Origin: an uncultured Akkermansia sp.
Lineage (GTDB): Bacteria > Verrucomicrobiota > Verrucomicrobiia > Verrucomicrobiales > Akkermansiaceae
Reading direction: 5' to 3'
Length of the DNA stretch: 64,000 nt
Assembly (NCBI GenBank): GCA_905200945.1
Contig: CAJKMG010000005.1
Span: forward strand, 1 to 64,000
Made by a program: the position numbers and the translations under genes. Shown here in pieces: positions 33,958-42,367 of the stretch (position 1 is the stretch's first letter; each line of letters begins with the position of its first letter). Below the pieces are notes generated by a model, which saw only the letters and a list, made by a program, of their open reading frames with translations, made no database searches and had not been told where the DNA came from.

Positions 33958-35993
33958 ATGAATTATCCACCATTGAAGGGCTGCCCGGCTGGGAGGCCCT
34001 GCCCGCGGAAGAGCGGCTGAAGGTGCGCAAACTGCACGCGGCTTGCCGTGAAATCGCGGCGGCTCCGAACAAAATGGCCGCTTACAAACTGGCGGCCCAG
34101 GCAATGAAAGACGCGGGGCATCCCATGTCCTGGCAGTCCGTCCAACGCAAATTCCTGGCGTGGCAAACAAGCGGCAGTCTGCTGGCCCTTGCCGATTTGA
34201 GGATGGCCGGGATGCGTCCCACCCGGGCACGGGTGAAACATCCGGGATTTGTCGCTTACTGGACGGAACTGCAAACGCGCTGCCAACGCAACGGCGGCCA
34301 GGCTTACCCGCTGCTGCTGGACATCTGGCGCAAAAAATCCGAAGTCATACCCGGTTACGAAGGCTGGCCCGGTCATCCTCAAATTCCCGTGGGGTGGAGC
34401 AAGAAAAACCTGATGCGTATTAAACCCGCCGCCCTGGAAGCCAGGGTGATGCGGGAAGGCATCAAGGCCGCGGCCCCTCTGCTGCCGATGGTGCTGACTA
34501 CCCGCGTAGGCATGGAGGCCGGGGAATACTACGTGTCCGACGACAACTGGCTGGACACGCACGTTATCTGCGGCAAGCAGATTGTGCGCCCCTTGCAGCT
34601 GGGCTGCCTGGATATTGCCACCGGAAAAATGGTGCACTGGGGCATGATGCCCCGGATGATGCGCCAGGACGGGACGCACGCCGGATTGACGGAGCGCTAC
34701 ATGCGCATGTTTGTGGCGGGGCTGCTGGCAAATGTCGGCATCAATACGTCCCGGGGAACCACCCTTGTGGTGGAAAACGGAACGGCAGCCATCCGGGCGC
34801 ACATGGAGCAAGTCTTGCTGGACCTGTTTGACGGCGCGGTGAAGGTCCACCGTTCCGGCATGGAAGGGAAAACCCAGGCATTGCTCCGGGGGTATGAAGG
34901 CCGCCAGGGAGGCAACCCCCGCGGCAAGGCGCACCTGGAATCCGTGTGGAACCTGACGGCCAATATATGGAGTTCCTGCCTGCCCGCTCCGTCCGGCCAT
35001 GACCGGACAGAGCCGGAATGGCTGGCGGGCCTGATGAAGGAGCAAAAGGCGCTGCTGAAAAAGCAGGGCTATCTGGAAATCAGGGATCCGGACCGGGCCG
35101 CCATGCTGCGGCATCTGATGACAACCTTTGAACAACTTACAAACGATATAGCCTGGCGCGTGTACGATGCCTTTAACAGTCGGACCGACCACGCCCTGGA
35201 AGGCTGGGAACGGATGGGGCTGGTGGTGCCGATGGTGCGCCTGTCCACGGACAGCGACTGGATCACGCTGACGGACAGCATCCCGGAAGCGGACCGCCAC
35301 ACGCTGCTGAACATGGCCGCCCGCGATCCGGAAAGGCTGGTCAGTTCCCGTCGCCTGTCCCCCGCGGAAGCCTGGAACCTGAAACTACAGCACCAGCCCC
35401 CGCTGCGGAAAGCGACGCAATGGGAAATCGTGGATTTGCTATCCCGCGACCTGGCCGTGAAAACGGTGGTGAAAGGCTCCTACATCATCCTGCAAAACAA
35501 GGCGGTAAGCATGGACCGCCTGTACTACCCGGCCAGCATCGTCACGCCGGAAGGGTATCAGCGCATCCTGCCCAGCGGCATGGATGTATGGGTGATGCTC
35601 AACATGTTTGACGATCAGCACTTGTACATCATTGACGAAAAAGGCCGCTGCCTGGGCATGAGCACGCTACAGCAACGCGCGCCCTACTACGACGAGGACC
35701 AGGTGCGGGCGGCTATGGGAAGGAAGAAGAAAGCCACGGCGGCAACCTTGCAGGAAACGCGCGTCCACCACGCCCGGAAAGAAGCGGCCATCGTCGGAAC
35801 ACGCCTGTACAACCGCCAGGTGGCGAAGGGGGCGCCCATTACGGTGCAAGGGTTGCTGAACGCCGAAGGTACGGATGCCGCCGCCCTGGCCGCCGTGAAA
35901 AAACTGCCCGGCATCAGCCTGTTGCCGGAAACGGAAATACCGGAAACGGCATCCCCCCAAAAAGAAAGCCATCCGAAAATTTCATTTTTATAA
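33954..35993 (+). CDS. MuA-like DDE-family transposase
   Basis: 679 aa, the same size as MuA (663). An N-terminal DNA-binding region of about 160 residues precedes the RNase H-like core. Core acidic residues by position and spacing are Asp197 (VSDDNWLD), Glu274 (LVVENGTAA) and Glu329 (KAHLESVWN), against Asp269, Asp336 and Glu392 in MuA. A Mu-type C-terminal beta-barrel and tail follow, containing HLYIIDEKG. The second carboxylate is Glu (codon 34773-34775), not Asp. It should cut and join the end repeats. The MuB-like gene follows 5 bp later. Confidence 0.9.
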   Translation: MNELSTIEGLPGWEALPAEERLKVRKLHAACREIAAAPNKMAAYKLAAQAMKDAGHPMSWQSVQRKFLAWQTSGSLLALADLRMAGMRPTRARVKHPGFVAYWTELQTRCQRNGGQAYPLLLDIWRKKSEVIPGYEGWPGHPQIPVGWSKKNLMRIKPAALEARVMREGIKAAAPLLPMVLTTRVGMEAGEYYVSDDNWLDTHVICGKQIVRPLQLGCLDIATGKMVHWGMMPRMMRQDGTHAGLTERYMRMFVAGLLANVGINTSRGTTLVVENGTAAIRAHMEQVLLDLFDGAVKVHRSGMEGKTQALLRGYEGRQGGNPRGKAHLESVWNLTANIWSSCLPAPSGHDRTEPEWLAGLMKEQKALLKKQGYLEIRDPDRAAMLRHLMTTFEQLTNDIAWRVYDAFNSRTDHALEGWERMGLVVPMVRLSTDSDWITLTDSIPEADRHTLLNMAARDPERLVSSRRLSPAEAWNLKLQHQPPLRKATQWEIVDLLSRDLAVKTVVKGSYIILQNKAVSMDRLYYPASIVTPEGYQRILPSGMDVWVMLNMFDDQHLYIIDEKGRCLGMSTLQQRAPYYDEDQVRAAMGRKKKATAATLQETRVHHARKEAAIVGTRLYNRQVAKGAPITVQGLLNAEGTDAAALAAVKKLPGISLLPETEIPETASPQKESHPKISFL

Positions 35994-35998
35994 ATACT

Positions 35999-37036
35999 AT
36001 GGACAGAATAACATATACAAAAAATGACAGCGACCCGCGGCGCTTTTTGCCTGCCGTTACCAGCGGGCCATACCCCCAGGAAGCGAAGCAGACATTAGCC
36101 TGGCTTATCTCCTACGCCGCAGAACACAACTGGACCCTGGGCGATATGGCAGCCCAGGCCGGAGTGTCTGCCAAGACAATGCGCTCCATACTAAAAGGCA
36201 CCTACGAAGCCAATGCGGAACCGCATCTGCTGGCCCTGGCCGCACTCCGCGCCCGGCTAACTGTAGATCAGGCGGGCGAAGATTTGCCATTTGTGGAAAC
36301 AAAACTTGCCCGTTATACGATGGATCTTGCCGAATTTACACGGCGCTACCATTACGCGGCGGTGATGATCGGACCGACGCAGTGGGGCAAGACCGAAGCC
36401 GTGAAGGAATACGCCCGGAGGCATCCGGACAAGGTGGTGCTGGTGCGTTGCCCCGTGTCAGCCAGTCCTACGCGGCTGCTCTACCGGATTGCCAAGCAGA
36501 TCGGAGCGGGAACGACGCTGAAACCGGAAGATATGATCGACCGCATCCTGCGCTACCTGACCCCTGATCATTTACTAATCATCGACGAAATTCACCATGT
36601 TTTGCGCAGCGACAAGATGGGAATGAAAGGCGTGGAGCAGGTGCGGGAACTGCGGGACATGTCCGGCTGCGGACTGCTGCTGACGGCCACCCCCGAATTT
36701 GAGGCGGCAATGGAAGAAAGCCCGGTCTGGTCCGACATGCTGAAACAGCTGTCCAAACGCAACGCCTGCCGGGTGTACCGCCTCCCCTCCGCCATCAGCA
36801 CGGAAGACTTGCGCCAGGTATGGGAATTTTACGGATTCCCGGAACCGGACGCGGGCCTGCGGGCCTCCGTCGAAGCCGCCGCCCAGGACAGCGGGTACGG
36901 CGTCATCACCAAGCGCATGAACCTGGCCCGGATAGCCGCTAAAAACGCGGGTGTGCCCGTGACCTGGGATTATTACCTGGGCGCCATCAAGAAGCTGCAA
37001 GACATGGAAGACGGCAACATGCCGGATGACGTGTAA
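35999..37036 (+). CDS. MuB-like AAA+ ATPase, target-DNA selection
   Basis: 345 aa. N-terminal HTH (about 45-70, LGDMAAQAGVSAKTMRSIL), as in MuB. ATPase domain with Walker A GPTQWGKT at 125-132 and Walker B LLIIDEIHH with Asp196-Glu197. The sensor-like LLTATPEFEAAM and arginine-containing helical lid follow. In Mu this protein coats target DNA, activates the transposase and gives target immunity. Direct neighbour and likely co-translated partner of the transposase. Confidence 0.9.
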   Translation: MDRITYTKNDSDPRRFLPAVTSGPYPQEAKQTLAWLISYAAEHNWTLGDMAAQAGVSAKTMRSILKGTYEANAEPHLLALAALRARLTVDQAGEDLPFVETKLARYTMDLAEFTRRYHYAAVMIGPTQWGKTEAVKEYARRHPDKVVLVRCPVSASPTRLLYRIAKQIGAGTTLKPEDMIDRILRYLTPDHLLIIDEIHHVLRSDKMGMKGVEQVRELRDMSGCGLLLTATPEFEAAMEESPVWSDMLKQLSKRNACRVYRLPSAISTEDLRQVWEFYGFPEPDAGLRASVEAAAQDSGYGVITKRMNLARIAAKNAGVPVTWDYYLGAIKKLQDMEDGNMPDDV

Positions 37037-37049
37037 CCCTCTAAATCCT

Positions 37050-37607
37050 ATGAATCAAGATACCACGACACCACCGCAGAACCACCCGTGGGTGACTGCC
37101 TCAACGCCGAACAACCTGCGCGATCCGCAACTGCTACAGGACTTGTCGGAAATCGGCATGACCTGCCTGCTGGGCTGGCATGCCCTGATGGACACGCCCC
37201 ACAGTTACTCCGCCAAATCTGTGTGGTACGGCAAAGCAAAAGCATGGGCGGAGGAATTGGAACGCCTGTATCTCACCTATACGCAAGGAGACGACTGGAT
37301 GATCCAATTCCCGGGCATCCAGCAACACGTCATCAGCCAGGCGGATGCGGACATGTCCCGCGCCTATGGAATGCTCTTCTGGAACAATCCCATGCCGGAT
37401 GGCAGCGACCCGAAAACAGCCATAACGCAACGGCTCTTGTCCGCCCATAACATCATCCGCCACCTTGTCAAAGGCGAAGGCGGCCTGCCTTATGGCAGGC
37501 TGCCCAGGGTGGGGGAACCTGAATTCCTGGCTTATGACCCGGACGCGGAAAGATGGGTTGCCGGATGCGGCAATGAAGACCTGGAAGACGACAGATACCA
37601 AGACTAA
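37050..37607 (+). CDS. Early-region protein, unknown
   Basis: 185 aa from ATG 37050; the frame opens earlier at 37026 but that overlaps the ATPase end. Mostly helical, rich in Trp and Tyr (WYGKAKAWAEELERLYLTY). No HTH, no cysteine cluster, no membrane segment. I do not recognise a family. It lies in the stretch between MuB and Gam, where Mu-type phages carry diverse accessory early genes. Confidence 0.6.
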   Translation: MNQDTTTPPQNHPWVTASTPNNLRDPQLLQDLSEIGMTCLLGWHALMDTPHSYSAKSVWYGKAKAWAEELERLYLTYTQGDDWMIQFPGIQQHVISQADADMSRAYGMLFWNNPMPDGSDPKTAITQRLLSAHNIIRHLVKGEGGLPYGRLPRVGEPEFLAYDPDAERWVAGCGNEDLEDDRYQD

Positions 37608-37624
37608 CAATCAACACCACCATC

Positions 37625-37909
37625 ATGTACAGCACCAACACCAACCATCAACAGGACAGGGGGCAGCAAGCCCCCAATGTCAAGCCGGCCCCCAAAGGCG
37701 GCCACTTTGTCCTCCACATTGAGGACGTTGCCACGGACAACGACAAACTTGGACTGGCTGTTTACTGGAACACCGTGCGGGCAACCGCCTACGAAACGCC
37801 AGCCTTCCGCGTCTTTGCGACACTCAAAGAAGTGATTAACCGAAACGCTGACGCCATCGGTGAAATCATGGCCGATGCCATCAATCGCAACCGGGAGGGC
37901 CAACAATGA
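37625..37909 (+). CDS. Small early-region protein, unknown
   Basis: 94 aa with a disordered Gln/Asn-rich N-terminus (about 1-25), then a compact domain with two strands (HFVLHIEDV, LGLAVYWNT) and a helix (FATLKEVINRNADAIGEIM). Its stop overlaps the next start (ATGA). No family recognised. Confidence 0.55.
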   Translation: MYSTNTNHQQDRGQQAPNVKPAPKGGHFVLHIEDVATDNDKLGLAVYWNTVRATAYETPAFRVFATLKEVINRNADAIGEIMADAINRNREGQQ

Positions 37910-38301
37910 TGCAGAGCACATTTTATTGGGAGGCCGCCCGGTACATATCCGTGGCGATCATACCCGGTGCGGGGGCAAGGTATTTCACTTACGCCAACGA
38001 ATCTGACGCCCGCCGCCATGAAACCAGCATGAGGGAGTGGCACGGCTCCCAGGGCAGTTTCACATATTACACCATCCGAGACGCCGGGAACATCCTGCGG
38101 GCGGCGGAACATTGGACCATGTGCCGGGATTGTAAACGATGCCGCCCCTCCCGGCCCCATCTCCGCCAACCGGGGAAGCAGCATGAATGCGACCTCTTGG
38201 GAACGGATGGGCACTGGTACGTGGACCCGGAGAAGGACGGCTGCACCTGGGGAACCAGAAGGGAGGAAGAACACAAACCGGAAACCAACAGCCATGAATA
38301 A
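37906..38301 (+). CDS. Small Cys-rich early protein
   Basis: 131 aa. The N-terminal half is aromatic-rich with a strand pattern (ARYISVAIIPGAGARYFTY). The C-terminal half carries at least four Cys (MCRDCKRC, HECDL, DGCTWG), which suggests a zinc-binding knuckle. The tail is charged. Start overlaps the previous stop by ATGA and its end overlaps the next start. Function unknown. Confidence 0.55.
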   Translation: MMQSTFYWEAARYISVAIIPGAGARYFTYANESDARRHETSMREWHGSQGSFTYYTIRDAGNILRAAEHWTMCRDCKRCRPSRPHLRQPGKQHECDLLGTDGHWYVDPEKDGCTWGTRREEEHKPETNSHE

Positions 38302-38590
38302 CATCGAACAGGAAACAATCTGCTTTCAGATTAACTTGGAACTAGGACGGTTCCCGGGGAATCATGACTACCACGTGACCTATGACCCGCGCTGCCGGGA
38401 AATCGGGGTGCAACTGGGAGAACTGGGCATCCAGTGGGTGCCCGTGGACGCCGAGAAATTTTACTCTTGGCTTCACAATACCCCCGGACTGAAATGGACG
38501 GACGTGGTGGCCATGCTGGTCCGCAAGCTCCGCCAGACGAAACAACTCAACAAACAACATAACAATGGGAAAGATACGCACAACCACTAA
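38294..38590 (+). CDS. Small early-region protein, unknown
   Basis: 98 aa from ATG 38294, overlapping the previous gene by 8 nt. Short strands (CFQINLEL, DYHVTYD, REIGVQLGEL) followed by a helix (TDVVAMLVRKLRQTKQLNKQ) and a His/Asn-rich tail. Its end overlaps the Gam start by 26 nt. No family recognised. Confidence 0.5.
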   Translation: MNNIEQETICFQINLELGRFPGNHDYHVTYDPRCREIGVQLGELGIQWVPVDAEKFYSWLHNTPGLKWTDVVAMLVRKLRQTKQLNKQHNNGKDTHNH

Positions 38591-39089
38591 AGCAACCGAC
38601 CAGCAGGTAATCAAAGACCAGGACGAATTCTGCCGGACACTGGACGACATCGCCCGCAAGGGTGTTGAACTGGACACCTTGCAGGCCGCCAAGGAGACCG
38701 CCATGCAGCAAGTGCTCACGGATCACGACCCCAAAATCAGCGAACTGGCCAGGGAGATTGCCCGGCTCACCAAGATGGCCGAGCAATGGGCCTCCCCCCG
38801 CAGGGACGAGCTGTTTGCCAGGGGCCGTAAATCCGGCACCACCGCCCTGACTACCTACGGCTACCGCCTGGGGCAGCCCTCCCTCAAGCCCGCGCCGGGA
38901 TGGACCTGGGACAAGGTTGTAGCCCTGCTCAAGAGCACCCGCCGCAGGGCCTACCTAGTCACCAAAGTAACCCCGGACAAGGATGCGATCCGCCTGCATG
39001 TCAAGCCTCACAAACTCGCCAAGCTGGGCATGCAGATCAAGCAGGATGAAACGTTTTACGTAGAGAGAAGCACCAGGAGTGACGACTAA
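38565..39089 (+). CDS. gam: Gam-like host-nuclease inhibitor
   Basis: 174 aa, the size of Mu Gam. N-terminal long coiled helix (about 20-65) with alternating charges, then the Gam core block RGRKSGTTALTTYGYRLG and a TWDKVVALLK segment, ending in strands with FYVERS. Mu Gam is a Ku-like protein that binds DNA ends and blocks host exonucleases. The position in the early operon agrees. A short gene on GTG 39079 overlaps its last 11 nt. Confidence 0.88.
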   Translation: MGKIRTTTKATDQQVIKDQDEFCRTLDDIARKGVELDTLQAAKETAMQQVLTDHDPKISELAREIARLTKMAEQWASPRRDELFARGRKSGTTALTTYGYRLGQPSLKPAPGWTWDKVVALLKSTRRRAYLVTKVTPDKDAIRLHVKPHKLAKLGMQIKQDETFYVERSTRSDD

Positions 39090-39288
39090 ATACAAATGCC
39101 GGAAACGGCCCTCCGGCCTCTACGACGTAACGGTGATCACGCCGGAGGGCGGAAAAAGTATCATCTACAGCATGGAGGAAGACCGGAAAAACAACCTGAT
39201 CCGGGTGATCAGGGAATACAATGAAGAAACTGCACGCATCAAAGCCATTAAACCACGCAGCGACAATGGAAAAGTCATTATCAAATAA
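39079..39288 (+). CDS. Small basic early protein
   Basis: 69 aa from GTG 39079, which overlaps the Gam stop. Strongly basic, two strands (YDVTVITPEGGK, SIIYSMEE) and a helix (NNLIRVIREYNEETARIK). Its end overlaps the next gene. No family recognised. The tight overlap on both sides is the main support. Confidence 0.45.
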   Translation: MTTKYKCRKRPSGLYDVTVITPEGGKSIIYSMEEDRKNNLIRVIREYNEETARIKAIKPRSDNGKVIIK

Positions 39289-39931
39289 GCAAAAGGCCGT
39301 ATTGGCGCAGCTGGCCGTCCGGGCCTACAAGCAGCTGCAAGCATACGGCTGCCCGGTGCCGTCCCTGGAAGAATGGCGGCACGACGAGACCTGGAAAGCC
39401 ACCGGACACACGGAATCTTTCACCCGCGCAACACAAAAGGATTATACGCTGATTTACAATCGTTTTGCCGCTTACCTGGGATATGAAGCCATCAGAGACA
39501 ACACCTACACGGAAATGGACAAGGAATTGCACCTGCTCCGGGACAGCATGCAACGGTTTGAAACCGGGCCGGACTATCTGGCGGAAGTGGTGAGGGACCA
39601 GCTGCATCTGCCCTGCACGGGAAAGAATGTCTATGACCAGCTACAGAAATATGCCAAGCCTGAACACATCCGCCATCTGAATTATACAGTGATCAACCGG
39701 GGCCGGGCCGCCGCCCGAAAGCTGGCGGAAGAAACAGGATTGGAAACCTATGAACCGCACGCAATCCCGGGGACGATACCCCCGGGAGGGCTGGCGGATC
39801 ATGTGGGAGCCGTCCCGGTATCCAGGTCCATCCAGGCAGCAGCCCGAAGGGCTGTCACCCCGGAACCCGAACCGAAGACGGCCAGGGGATGGAGCGACAC
39901 GGTATCATTTGAAGACGAATTCCCTCTGTAA
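39221..39931 (+). CDS. Last early-operon protein, unknown
   Basis: 236 aa from ATG 39221, which has AGGGAA about 5 nt before it; ATG 39266 would give 221 aa but has no visible ribosome site. N-terminal helices (about 16-60), a central domain with DYTLIYNRFAAYLGYEAI and LHLLRDSMQRF, and a Pro/Ala-rich acidic tail. Probably DNA-linked by position. No family recognised. A terminator follows at 40029. Confidence 0.55.
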   Translation: MKKLHASKPLNHAATMEKSLSNKQKAVLAQLAVRAYKQLQAYGCPVPSLEEWRHDETWKATGHTESFTRATQKDYTLIYNRFAAYLGYEAIRDNTYTEMDKELHLLRDSMQRFETGPDYLAEVVRDQLHLPCTGKNVYDQLQKYAKPEHIRHLNYTVINRGRAAARKLAEETGLETYEPHAIPGTIPPGGLADHVGAVPVSRSIQAAARRAVTPEPEPKTARGWSDTVSFEDEFPL

Positions 39932-40028
39932 CTTTTCGCATCCCTGCGGATGCGCGGATTGAAACCAAACCGAAGCGGAACAACTGGTCAGACGGTCCAA
40001 AAGGCTTGCAGTATCAGACTTTCCCGGC

Positions 40029-40064
40029 AAAGCCCCATACTGAAAATCCAGCATGGGGCTTTTT
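40029..40064 (+). terminator. Strong terminator ending the early operon
   Basis: AAAGCCCCAT and ATGGGGCTTT pair perfectly around a 14-nt loop, with two more T, then GCG. A smaller CGCATCC/GGATGCG hairpin is at 39937-39954. This separates the early operon from the HTH gene and late genes. Confidence 0.8.
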
Positions 40065-40111
40065 GCGTCCCTGCTCCTGAAAAACCGTTAAGCGTGTGGT
40101 AATATGGACAC

Positions 40112-40363
40112 ATGGACGAAAATTTGCGCCGCTGGGCTAATGGGCCGGAATGTAGCGTTGCCGAAGCTGCCCGCATATTAAAGGTAAGCCGGGAAACGGT
40201 GCGGCGCATGATATTGAGGGGGGACTTGTACGCCTGGCCCGCCGTGCCCGGAGGCGTAAAAAAGCTATTGTGGGAGGGACAAGTGCGGGATATGGCGGCG
40301 GCAGCGCGGGCAGAAGCCATCCAGCGCGGAAAGATGATGCAATCCACCTTCAACTTTTTTTAG
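40112..40363 (+). CDS. Excisionase-like HTH protein, candidate late activator
   Basis: 83 aa with a MerR/excisionase-type winged HTH: CSVAEAARILKVSRETVRRM, then a basic wing (LRGDLYAWPAVPGGVKKLLW). It stands alone between the early terminator and the late operon, where Mu places mor and C, the middle and late activators. A four-copy 9-bp repeat follows immediately. TAATAT about 10 bp before the ATG could be its -10 box. The activator role is inference from position. Confidence 0.65.
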   Translation: MDENLRRWANGPECSVAEAARILKVSRETVRRMILRGDLYAWPAVPGGVKKLLWEGQVRDMAAAARAEAIQRGKMMQSTFNFF

Positions 40364-40365
40364 CA

Positions 40366-40403
40366 CATTTGCCACAAACGCCACATTTGCCACAAATGCC
40401 ACA
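40366..40403 (+). repeat. Tandem 18-bp repeat with 9-bp period before the late operon
   Basis: CATTTGCCACAAACGCCA (40366-40383) and CATTTGCCACAAATGCCA (40384-40401) are adjacent and differ by one base. GCCACA occurs four times at exactly 9-bp intervals (40371, 40380, 40389, 40398). It ends about 34 bp before the late operon's first ATG, so it is a good candidate activator site. Confidence 0.75.
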
Positions 40404-40436
40404 TAAAGAATGCGGAGCCTGGGCTAGAGTGCCCGC

Positions 40437-41108
40437 ATGACTAACAAGCAAGATTTTGGCGGAACAAAAAACGGAGATGAACTGAATCGTGGTAATCATG
40501 GGAATGAAGCCCTCGCGTCGGGAGACGCCGGGGCAACTACGCCCCAGCAAACGAAAAAGACGACCACGCCCTGGTACTTGTCCCGGACGTTTTGGATCAA
40601 CCTTGCCGCCCTCCTGTCCCTGCTCCTGCCGTCCGTCCGCGAGTGGCTGGAAAACAACCCTGTGGACTTTGTGACCGCCCTGGGCGGCGTGAATGTCCTG
40701 CTGCGGTTTGTAACTTATGGGAAGCATCAAATTTCATCCGACAGCGATGATAGCGATACCGCCTCCGGCGATGGAGGCGGAAATGAATTGGAGTTCCGGC
40801 CCCTGGTGCCAGGCGAGAACGACCTGGCAAATTCGTCCATAGCCGGGGCCGGGACATCCAATCCGGCCAAGCCCGGAACCATCAAGCGCAACGTGCTGCT
40901 GACCATCGGCGCGCTGATGGTGCTGCTGGGCGGCTCCTGTAGCAGCGAGGCCCCCGCATCCACCAGCGTGAGCCTGTCCGAAGGGCAGGCGGTGATTGTC
41001 CGCGGCGGTTCCTCCCTGGTGATTGACCGGGGGGAAAGAAAGCTGCTGTGGAATCAGAGCGTGCCGGAAGTGGTGATCGCCCCGCCCGTGGTGCAGAAAG
41101 GAAAATAG
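40437..41108 (+). CDS. Holin-like protein with second membrane/lipobox segment
   Basis: 223 aa. First hydrophobic part (about 45-90): TFWINLAALLSLLLPSVREW and VTALGGVNVLLRFVT, the pattern of small phage holins. A charged Asp/Ser-rich linker follows. The second hydrophobic segment NVLLTIGALMVLLGGSCSSE looks like a lipoprotein signal with lipobox LGGSC, and a 50-residue exported tail comes after it. It may be one holin/spanin-like protein, or a holin with a nested lipoprotein start. It is the first gene of the late operon, just ahead of the endolysin. Confidence 0.55.
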   Translation: MTNKQDFGGTKNGDELNRGNHGNEALASGDAGATTPQQTKKTTTPWYLSRTFWINLAALLSLLLPSVREWLENNPVDFVTALGGVNVLLRFVTYGKHQISSDSDDSDTASGDGGGNELEFRPLVPGENDLANSSIAGAGTSNPAKPGTIKRNVLLTIGALMVLLGGSCSSEAPASTSVSLSEGQAVIVRGGSSLVIDRGERKLLWNQSVPEVVIAPPVVQKGK

Positions 41109-41140
41109 TTAATAAGTAACAGTGAAGAAAGGAAAGCATC

Positions 41141-41746
41141 ATGAAATATGCCGAACTTAAAACCCATACGCTGGCGTGGCAGCGCTCCTTGAAATTTGCC
41201 GGATTCTACCGCGGCCAGCTGGACGGCTTGGCCGGACCGCTGACCCGGGAAGCCGCTACGCAGTGGGAAACCAGCCACAGCCAGCTGCAAGCCAGATACG
41301 GCCAGGTGGACAGTCGATCAGAATCTTACCTATGGACCTTGCAGCCACTGGCCGCCATGCGTGTGCGCCAGGTGATCGTAGCTATGCGGAAGCAGGCCGA
41401 CTGGAAAATCATCTGCGGCGTCCGGACCTACGACGAACAGGACGCGCTATATAACAAGCGCCCCCGCGTCACCCGGGCCAGGGGCGGCCAGAGCATGCAC
41501 AATTTTGGACTGGCCGCGGACTTTTGCCTGTTTGAAGACGGACAGGACATCTGGTCCCCCAGCGAAGGCCCAAAATCCATTTACGCGCCGCTTGCCGAAG
41601 CAACCCGCCAGGCGGGCCTGGTATGGGGCGGAGACTTCCGCGCCATCTACGACCCCGGCCATATCCAGCTGGGGGAAATCGCCACAACCGCCCTGCATCG
41701 TGCTTATACCCAGGGCACGTCCACCCTTGCCGAATTATTGAAATGA
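41141..41746 (+). CDS. Endolysin, M15-type L-Ala-D-Glu/D-Ala peptidase
   Basis: 201 aa. A short peptidoglycan-binding-like repeat lies at the N-terminus (FYRGQLDGLAGPLTREAATQW). The M15 zinc peptidase domain starts near residue 70. Metal ligands are His120 (SMHNFGLAADF), Asp127 and His174 (YDPGHIQLG). It cleaves cell-wall stem peptides at the end of infection. No signal peptide, so it needs the neighbouring holin. The GAAAGGAAAGC ribosome region precedes the ATG. Confidence 0.9.
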   Translation: MKYAELKTHTLAWQRSLKFAGFYRGQLDGLAGPLTREAATQWETSHSQLQARYGQVDSRSESYLWTLQPLAAMRVRQVIVAMRKQADWKIICGVRTYDEQDALYNKRPRVTRARGGQSMHNFGLAADFCLFEDGQDIWSPSEGPKSIYAPLAEATRQAGLVWGGDFRAIYDPGHIQLGEIATTALHRAYTQGTSTLAELLK

Positions 41747-42099
41747 TGATGCAGCTATTGGCGGATGCCGCGACAACATTCAGCACCGAACAAGTATCAA
41801 CCCTGATCATCAATCTGATGACCTCCGGAGGCATCGGGTTGCTGGCCGTCAAGCAATGTAAAAACGTTGTTGAGAAAGTACAGGACGTCAACATCAAGGG
41901 ACAGCCCATTTGGACCCGGCACAAACCCGAATATGCCACCAAAGCCGACATTGACCGCCTGGAACAGGAAATCAGCGCCATCAAGAAGGACCGGAAAGAA
42001 GACCTCAAAGACATATATGACCGCCTCAACGAACAAGGCAGAGACCTGCATGAAATCATCGGCATGCTGAAAACCCTGACCCCACCGAACAAGAAATGA
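41743..42099 (+). CDS. Small coiled-coil protein of the lysis module
   Basis: 118 aa from ATG 41743, overlapping the endolysin stop. The N-terminal 40 residues contain a weak hydrophobic stretch (LIINLMTSGGIGLLAV). A charged coiled coil follows at about 60-110 (IDRLEQEISAIKKDRKEDLK). The layout of a short hydrophobic start plus a coiled coil is like Rz/spanin or holin-accessory proteins. Its stop overlaps the next start. Confidence 0.5.
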   Translation: MMMQLLADAATTFSTEQVSTLIINLMTSGGIGLLAVKQCKNVVEKVQDVNIKGQPIWTRHKPEYATKADIDRLEQEISAIKKDRKEDLKDIYDRLNEQGRDLHEIIGMLKTLTPPNKK

Positions 42100-42353
42100 A
42101 CCGAACCGCCGAAATCAGACTGGCCATCCTGAGGGACCTGGCCCATGTCCCCGCCGGACTGCTGCGCCGTGAAGATGACATACGCTGCCGGGTGCAGCTG
42201 CAAATAGTGCCGGCTCCTTCCCGCGCGGAAATTGAAACCGAACTGAAGGAACTGGACGCGCTGCGCCTGATCACGGGCATCTCCAACAAGATCACGGGAG
42301 AAATGCGCTGGCGCATTACGGATGCCGGACAAGCTGAACTTAGCAACCAGTAA
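42096..42353 (+). CDS. Small winged-helix-like protein before the terminase
   Basis: 85 aa. Helix-turn-helix-like body (RLAILRDLAHVPAGLLRREDDI, then a helix and the C-terminal strand MRWRITDAGQAEL). It occupies the place of the small Mu genes between lysis and gp27. DNA binding is plausible but not shown. ATGA overlap with the gene before it. Confidence 0.5.
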   Translation: MNRTAEIRLAILRDLAHVPAGLLRREDDIRCRVQLQIVPAPSRAEIETELKELDALRLITGISNKITGEMRWRITDAGQAELSNQ

Positions 42354-42367
42354 CCCCCCCTACACCC

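Noticed and set aside
40366..40403. CRISPR-like array
   Set aside because: Repeats are only 18 bp, directly adjacent and without spacers; better explained as a regulator site.
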